Of a stretch of DNA of 10,869 bases, positions 6,934 to 10,869 are shown piece after piece. Each line of letters starts with the position of its first letter. Position 1 is the first letter of the stretch. The stretch covers positions 1 through 10,869 of the forward strand of contig JBGPLH010000085.1 of the NCBI GenBank assembly GCA_041486365.1, written 5' to 3'. The position numbers were made by a program, and so were the translations under genes. The notes under the pieces were generated by a model. It did not search any database and was not told where the DNA came from. It saw only the letters and a list, made by a program, of their open reading frames with translations. The DNA is from JBGPLH01 sp041486365 [NCBI: Thermodesulfobacteriota bacterium]. Its GTDB lineage: Bacteria > JAUYMQ01.

Positions 6934-6988
6934 CGCCCACCCCCGGGCAGCCGTACGCTTCGCGTCCAGAGGGGGCCTCACGCATCCG

Positions 6989-8335
6989 ATGAACAGCATC
7001 GTGTTCAACGCCATCCTTATTTTCGTCCTCATCCTCGTGACCGGCCTGTTCGCGATGTCCGAGATCGCCGTGATCTCCGCCCGGCGGAGCCGCATCAAGC
7101 AGCTCGCCGAGGAGGGCAACGACGGGGCGAAGCACGTCGTGCACCTCCAGAGCGATCCCGACCGCTTCTTCGCCACCGTCCAGATCGGCTTCACCGTGAT
7201 GCAGTCGGTCGCCTCGGCGATCGGCGGCGCGCTCGCGGTGGAGCATCTGAAGCCCGCCCTCGTCCCGCTGCTGGCGAGGGTCCCCGTTCCCGCGATCCAG
7301 CACGCCGCCGAGGGGATCGCGCTCACCGTCGTCGTCCTCACCATCTCCTACTTCACGCTGATCCTCGGCGAGTTGGTCCCCAAGTCGATCGGCTTCAAGT
7401 TCTCCGAGCCGCTCGCGCTGCGGCTGGCCCGGCCGCTCGACGCGCTGGCGCGCCTCACGGGCCCGGCGGTGCGCTTCCTCACGGCGAGCACCCGGCTGAT
7501 CATGCGCGCCTTCGGCGGCGGGAAGCCTGAGGGGGTCTTCGTATCGGAGGAGGAGATCAAGTTCCTGATCCGCGAAGGGCGCGAGCGCGGGATCTTCGAG
7601 CAGTCGGAGCAGGACCTGATCCACAGCGTGTTCGAGTTCACCGACAAGGTGGTGCGCGAGGTGATGGTGCCGCGCCCGAAGATCCACGCGATTCGCGCCG
7701 ACACCGCCGCGGACGAGGTCGTGCGCGCCGTGGTCCAGAGCGGCTACTCCCGCTACCCGGTGTTCACCCGCTCGATCGACGACACCCATGGGATCCTCTA
7801 CTACAAGGACATCCTGCAGCGGCTGGAAAAGAAGGAGCCGATCCTGCTCGCCGAGATGCTCCACCCGGTCCACTTCGTCCCCGAGAACAAGAAGGTGAGC
7901 CAGCTCCTGAAGGAGATGCAGCGCCGCCGCCTGGGGATGAGCATGGTGGTAAACGAGTACGGGAACGTGGAGGGGCTCGTCACGATCGAGGATCTCATCG
8001 AGGAGATCGTCGGCGAGATCCGGGACGAATACGACATCGAGGAACGCCCCGTGGAGCGCCTGGACGACGGCTCGCTCCTCGTGGACGCCTCACAGAGCCT
8101 GCGCGAGCTGAAGGAGGCCTTCTTCTTCCCCTTCGAGGAGGCCGCCGAGTACGAGACGCTGGCGGGCTTCATGCTCCATCGCATGCAGCGGATCCCCAAG
8201 GGCGGCGACGTGATCCTCGAAGGGAAGTTCCGCCTCACGGTCGTGGACATGGAGGGCAAGCGAATAGCCCGCGTGAAGATCGAGCGCCTCGACGGACCCA
8301 TCGCGGCGACGTCGCAGGAGCCGCCGAGGGGTTGA
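6989..8335 (+). CDS. HlyC/CorC-family membrane protein (CNNM, CBS pair, CorC_HlyC domains)
   Basis: A 448-residue inner-membrane protein. The N-terminal CNNM/DUF21 domain (about 1-180) has a first membrane helix at 3-24 running into SEIAVISARRSRIKQLAEEG (24-43), further hydrophobic segments near 64-82 and 107-127, and the family motif GELVPKSIG (127-135). After VSEEEIKFLIREGRERGIFE (185-204) come two CBS motifs, about 222-285 (VMVPRPKIHAI, GILYYKDIL) and 288-345 (MLHPVHFVPE, VEGLVTIEDLIEEIVGEI). A CorC_HlyC transporter-associated domain ends it (about 355-433, DGSLLVDAS). Relatives are tied to magnesium/cobalt efflux or sodium-coupled magnesium transport; the old name hemolysin is misleading. 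The ATG is chosen because the first helix begins directly after it; AGAGGGGG at 6968-6975 is a rather distant ribosome binding site. It has no evident functional link to the LPS genes on either side. Confidence 0.92.
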   Translation: MNSIVFNAILIFVLILVTGLFAMSEIAVISARRSRIKQLAEEGNDGAKHVVHLQSDPDRFFATVQIGFTVMQSVASAIGGALAVEHLKPALVPLLARVPVPAIQHAAEGIALTVVVLTISYFTLILGELVPKSIGFKFSEPLALRLARPLDALARLTGPAVRFLTASTRLIMRAFGGGKPEGVFVSEEEIKFLIREGRERGIFEQSEQDLIHSVFEFTDKVVREVMVPRPKIHAIRADTAADEVVRAVVQSGYSRYPVFTRSIDDTHGILYYKDILQRLEKKEPILLAEMLHPVHFVPENKKVSQLLKEMQRRRLGMSMVVNEYGNVEGLVTIEDLIEEIVGEIRDEYDIEERPVERLDDGSLLVDASQSLRELKEAFFFPFEEAAEYETLAGFMLHRMQRIPKGGDVILEGKFRLTVVDMEGKRIARVKIERLDGPIAATSQEPPRG

Positions 8336-8356
8336 GGCGCCCGCACCTCCGACCGT

Positions 8357-8385
8357 TTGCCGCATTGGCCCCCCCGTGTTATAGC
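8357..8385 (+). promoter_or_regulatory. Candidate extended -10 promoter for lptF-kdkA
   Basis: TTGCCG (8357-8362) is followed by a 17-base spacer and TATAGC (8380-8385), preceded by TG at 8377-8378 in the extended -10 position. It lies in the 81-base gap between the corC-like gene and lptF, about 30 bases before the lptF ATG, which would give a leader of about 25 bases. Spacing and the TGn extension are good; each hexamer matches consensus at four of six bases. Confidence 0.5.
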
Positions 8386-8416
8386 TCTCGCCTCCCTCAC
8401 GCCCGCCGACGAGGCC

Positions 8417-9595
8417 ATGCGCAAGATCCTCACCCGCTACATCCTGAAGGAGATCACCAGCTTCTTTCTGCTGGGCCTGCTGGTCGTCACCTTCGTGCTC
8501 GTCGTGCAGAACCTGCTGCGCGTGATCGAGACGACGCTGAACGCGGGCGTCGGCCTCGGGGACGTGGCCAGGCTCTGCTATTACATCCTCCCGCCGTTCT
8601 TCTCCTTCTCCATCCCCATGGCCCTGCTCGTGGCGATACTCCTGGGCCTGGGGCGCCTCTCCTCCGACGGCGAGATGCTCGCGCTCCGGGCCTCCGGGGT
8701 GAGCCTCTACCAGATCCTCGCGCCGGCGGCGATCCTCGCCATGGCCGCCTACATCGCGACGACGTTCATCGTCGTGAAGGTCGAGCCCTGGTCCCGCGAC
8801 GCGCTCCGGCATCTGCTGTACAACCTCTCCGCGAAGGTGACGCTCGGGATCAAGGAGCGGGTCTTCACGGACTACAGCGGCCTCATCATGTACGTGAACG
8901 AGAAGCCTCCGAAGGGGGGCGAGCTGCGCGGGATCCTGATCTTCGACGAGAAGGAGGTGGATCGCCCCGTCACGGTGTTCGCCGACAAGGGCGAGATCAT
9001 CCCGGATCCCAAGTCGCTCCGGATCACGCTGCGGCTGTCCAACGGTTCGATCCACCTGCTGTCGAAGAACCTCCAGACCTATCAGGAGGGAGACTTCGGC
9101 ACGTCGAGCATCACGGTCGACCTGTCGCGTTACCTGGAGCCGCTCGGGGCCAAGCCGGCGAACATCAAGGACATGAATTCCAGGGAACTGGACACGCTGA
9201 TTTACCAGTACCGCCAGCGCTCGCACATGGACGCGCAGGGGATGACGGACCTGCGCAAGCTCCAGGTGCTCTTCCATCAGAAGTTCGCCCTCCCCTTCGC
9301 GTGCATCGTGTTCGGCCTCATCGCGGTGCCGCTCGGGGTGCAGCCGCCGAAGTCGAGCCGCTTCCGCGGCTTCGTCCTCTCGCTCCTCGTGATCCTCGGC
9401 TACTTCGCCATCATGACCGTCGGCGAGATCGTCGGGAAGAAGGGGTTCCTCCCGCCCGTGGTCGCCGTCTGGTCGCCCAATCTCCTCATGGGAGGCCTGG
9501 GGATCCTGCTGCTCCTGCGCGGCGCCCAGGAGCGCCCGCTCCACCTGCCGGGCGTCGACGCCCTCTTCCGCCTGAAGGTCTTCCAGCGTGACTGA
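8417..9595 (+). CDS. lptF: LPS export permease of the LptF/LptG (YjgP/YjgQ) family
   Basis: A 392-residue inner-membrane subunit of the Lpt ABC exporter, which extracts LPS and passes it to the periplasmic bridge. The topology fits the family: three N-terminal membrane helices (about 13-33, 55-78, 98-121), a large periplasmic beta-jellyroll-like domain (about 125-285, with VTVFADKGEIIPD and ITLRLSNGSIHLL), and three C-terminal helices (about 288-308, 316-336, 344-367). GRLSSDGEMLALRASGVSLYQI (79-100) is the conserved cytoplasmic coupling segment that contacts the LptB ATPase. LptF is preferred over LptG on overall look only. The start at 8417 places Met just before ILTRYILKE; a TTG at 8357 would add 20 atypical residues. 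GAGG sits only two bases before the ATG, an unusually short spacing. No lptG follows; a KdkA-like kinase overlaps its 3' end. Confidence 0.9.
   Translation: MRKILTRYILKEITSFFLLGLLVVTFVLVVQNLLRVIETTLNAGVGLGDVARLCYYILPPFFSFSIPMALLVAILLGLGRLSSDGEMLALRASGVSLYQILAPAAILAMAAYIATTFIVVKVEPWSRDALRHLLYNLSAKVTLGIKERVFTDYSGLIMYVNEKPPKGGELRGILIFDEKEVDRPVTVFADKGEIIPDPKSLRITLRLSNGSIHLLSKNLQTYQEGDFGTSSITVDLSRYLEPLGAKPANIKDMNSRELDTLIYQYRQRSHMDAQGMTDLRKLQVLFHQKFALPFACIVFGLIAVPLGVQPPKSSRFRGFVLSLLVILGYFAIMTVGEIVGKKGFLPPVVAVWSPNLLMGGLGILLLLRGAQERPLHLPGVDALFRLKVFQRD
9574..9590 (+). promoter_or_regulatory. Ribosome binding site and GTG start inside the lptF 3' end
   Basis: GAAGG at 9574-9578 followed by nine bases and GTG at 9588-9590. 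No ATG in the same frame lies near the expected N-terminus, so this site decides the start of the KdkA-like gene. Confidence 0.6.
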
Positions 9596-10445
9596 GCCCG
9601 GCCTTCCGCCGGTTCGGGAAGTGCGCGCGGAGGGCTGGATCTGCGTCCTGGAGGCGGACCTCGCCGAAGAGCTTCTCGCGGGCGGCCTGATCAGGACCGC
9701 GGCGTCTCCGCCTTCATCCTCCTCTTCGGCACCCACCGGACGCGCGCCCCACGCGCGGATCAATCTTGCCGGCGGAACGAACGTCATTCTCAGGCGCTAC
9801 CGGCACGGCGGCCTCCTCGCGCCCGTCACGGGCGACCGGTTCCTCTCGAGCGATCGTTTCCGCAACGAGTTCGACATCGCGCGCGCGGCCTGGGCGGCGG
9901 GAGTTCCCACCGCGCGTCCCGTGGCCGTCGGCTGGCGCTCGAGCGGCCTCTTCACCCGCGGCTTCATCGCCACGCTCGTGATCCCGGCCGCCCGCGATCT
10001 ACTCGCTCTCTTCGCCCGCCCCAGCGCCGAGCCCGTGCGCGTCGCCGCCGCCCGCGCCTGCGCGCAGGCCGTGCGCCGCATGCACGACGCGGGCATCGTG
10101 CACGCGGATCTCCATCTCAAGAACCTGCTCGTGGGCGAGGGGCCGGACGGGAAACCGGGCGAGGCGGCCTGGGTGATCGATCTGGATCTGGCGCGTCGCG
10201 AGGACGCCGCGCTTCCTCTTGCGCCGCGCGTATCAAACCTTGCGCGACTGTACCGGAGCGTGGAGAAGCACCGGCGGCTCGGGCTTTCAATCGGGGACGC
10301 GGAGGTGGAAGCGTTCTGCGAGGCCTACTTCGGAGACGATTCCGAGGGGCGGGCGGAGGCGAACCGGGCGATGGGGCGGGCGAGGTGGAGGGCGGGGGTG
10401 CATGCCCGAAGGGCCGCCACCAAGCGGGGGCCGACAGGGTCCTGA
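9588..10445 (+). CDS. KdkA-like 3-deoxy-D-manno-octulosonic acid (Kdo) kinase
   Basis: A 285-residue LPS-kinase-fold protein. The nucleotide-binding lobe has VILRRYRHGGLLAPVTGDRF (66-85), close to the LRxYRRGG signature of KdkA, followed by RNEFDIARAAWAAGVPTARPVAVG (92-115, Glu94). The catalytic loop HADLHLKN (172-179) and VIDLDLARR (196-204, Asp198) are intact, and SNLARLYRS (216-224) is also KdkA-like. KdkA phosphorylates Kdo on lipid A with ATP at the inner membrane. Arg69 sits where WaaP-like relatives have Lys. A Ser/Pro-rich stretch (41-50) precedes the core. The start is GTG, overlapping the lptF stop by eight bases, with GAAGG at 9574-9578, nine bases ahead. The overlap implies co-translation with the exporter subunit. 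A heptose kinase role is the alternative. Confidence 0.85.
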   Translation: MTEPGLPPVREVRAEGWICVLEADLAEELLAGGLIRTAASPPSSSSSAPTGRAPHARINLAGGTNVILRRYRHGGLLAPVTGDRFLSSDRFRNEFDIARAAWAAGVPTARPVAVGWRSSGLFTRGFIATLVIPAARDLLALFARPSAEPVRVAAARACAQAVRRMHDAGIVHADLHLKNLLVGEGPDGKPGEAAWVIDLDLARREDAALPLAPRVSNLARLYRSVEKHRRLGLSIGDAEVEAFCEAYFGDDSEGRAEANRAMGRARWRAGVHARRAATKRGPTGS

Positions 10446-10454
10446 ATGAGCACC

Positions 10455-10470
10455 GGGGCGTAAGCGCCTC
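10455..10470 (+). terminator. Weak hairpin after the KdkA-like gene
   Basis: GGGGCG (10455-10460) can pair with CGCCTC (10465-10470) around a TAAG loop, with one G-T wobble, ten bases after the stop codon. No T-run follows, so it would be at most a Rho-assisted or 3'-end-protecting structure. Confidence 0.25.
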
Positions 10471-10695
10471 ACCGTCCACGGAATCGGGGGAACTCCAGTA
10501 CACAAAATCCCGCCAAGAATGCCACGCACTTCCGTTTATCTGCACTACCCCAGAGAGGACGTCCGTCCCAAGGGGCCTCCCGACCAAGGGCGCAGACGCT
10601 GCCGCGGGCAACACCTCCAGTTCTTGCTCCTCCTGAAAACACCCCGGCGCCTCGTATCTCGAGCTTCCATTTCCTCCCGAAAGGAGACACCGATC

Positions 10696-10869
10696 ATGAA
10701 GTTCAGCGCCCTTCTTGCCGGAATCCTGTTATCCACCGTACGGGCTCTGCCCGCCGCGGCCAATCAAATGGTATACCGGGCCGCGCTCACCGGCCCGAGC
10801 GAGCTCCCGCCCAACGCCTCCACGGCCACCGGAACAGCCTTCGTCACCGTCGATTTCGATCTGCTGACC
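10696..10869 (+). CDS. Secreted CHRD-domain protein, N-terminal fragment
   Basis: Fifty-eight codons are visible and the frame is open at the window edge. A signal peptide is evident: Lys2, a hydrophobic core (LLAGILL), then LPAAA with likely cleavage after residue 22. The mature start VYRAALTGPSELPPNASTAT (26-45) and GTAFVTVDFDLLT match the beginning of a CHRD domain, whose usual pattern is an alternating beta strand, LxGxxExPP, then an S/T-A-rich GxAxVTxD strand. CHRD proteins are secreted or cell-surface beta proteins of unknown role, often with a C-terminal sorting signal, which would lie outside this window. AAGGAG at 10681-10686, nine bases before ATG, is the strongest ribosome binding site of the plus strand here. 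A 250-base gap separates it from the KdkA-like gene, suggesting its own promoter, though I could not identify one. Confidence 0.8.
   Translation, partial: MKFSALLAGILLSTVRALPAAANQMVYRAALTGPSELPPNASTATGTAFVTVDFDLLT

Larger units (their letters stand above)
6571..6988. other. Divergent intergenic region between the LPS operon and the corC-like gene
   Basis: A 418-base stretch with no convincing gene on either strand. It separates divergently transcribed units and is rich in perfect inverted repeats (6690-6705, 6733-6749, 6823-6838, 6889-6910, 6919-6933), each listed or discussed separately. An open frame runs through it in phase with the corC-like gene, but the encoded residues are Pro/Gly/Arg/Ser-rich and look non-coding. 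A candidate promoter for the minus-strand operon lies at 6713-6741. For the plus-strand gene I find two TATA-containing hexamers (CTATAC at 6816-6821 and 6839-6844) but no matching -35 element. Confidence 0.7.

Noticed and set aside
6206-6988. Upstream extension of the corC-like frame through the intergenic region
   Set aside because: It overlaps the divergent heptosyltransferase gene antisense and is low-complexity; the first membrane helix starts right at 6989.
6839-7873. A 344-codon minus-strand open frame over the start of the corC-like gene
   Set aside because: Charged, repetitive antisense translation; the plus strand here has unmistakable CNNM and CBS motifs.
8090-9787. A 565-codon open frame on the minus strand opposite lptF
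   Set aside because: Asp/Glu/His/Arg/Gln-rich low-complexity translation that mirrors lptF codon bias; no recognisable domain and no ribosome binding site worth noting.
10446-10695. A small gene or non-coding RNA in the 250-base gap before the CHRD gene
   Set aside because: Several short frames exist on both strands but none has a good start site or protein-like composition, and I found no convincing promoter plus terminator pair.

Overview
This is a GC-rich, gene-dense window from a Gram-negative bacterium. It codes for two sugar-transfer steps typical of ADP-heptose, an LPS heptose-activation enzyme, a Kdo-kinase-like protein and an LptF/LptG-type export permease. The organism therefore probably makes a heptose- and Kdo-containing LPS core. 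The phylum cannot be fixed from these sequences. High GC, freestanding HldE adenylyltransferase and a CHRD-domain protein would fit a deltaproteobacterial-grade, acidobacterial or candidate-phylum genome, but that is only a guess.

Layout. Seven genes on the minus strand (positions 6570 down to 1) form one tightly packed LPS core operon. In transcription order they are: a heptosyltransferase I-like GT9, heptosyltransferase II (waaF), D-glycero-beta-D-manno-heptose 1-phosphate adenylyltransferase (HldE C-terminal domain type), a WaaE/KdtX-like GT2, a WaaG-like GT4, a 556-residue protein with two LPS-kinase-like domains in tandem, and the start of a sugar-nucleotide epimerase/dehydratase cut by the window edge. 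Five of the six junctions overlap by 1 or 4 bases. The sixth is a 13-base gap that is itself a perfect palindrome.

A 418-base divergent intergenic region (6571-6988) holds several perfect inverted repeats and a candidate promoter for the minus-strand operon. To its right, on the plus strand, is a HlyC/CorC-family CNNM/CBS membrane protein (6989-8335). It is followed, after an 81-base gap with a good extended -10 promoter candidate, by lptF (8417-9595). lptF overlaps by 8 bases a GTG-started KdkA-like kinase (9588-10445). After a 250-base gap, a secreted CHRD-domain protein begins at 10696 and runs off the window.

How it fits together. The minus-strand operon would make ADP-heptose (last step), add two heptoses and further hexoses to the inner core, and phosphorylate the core. 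The plus-strand pair would phosphorylate Kdo and export the finished LPS. The most distinctive item is the double-kinase protein: with the KdkA-like gene the window has three WaaP/KdkA-type kinase domains. I see no CRISPR array, insertion sequence, tRNA or rRNA gene. The region looks like ordinary vertically inherited envelope biogenesis rather than a mobile island.
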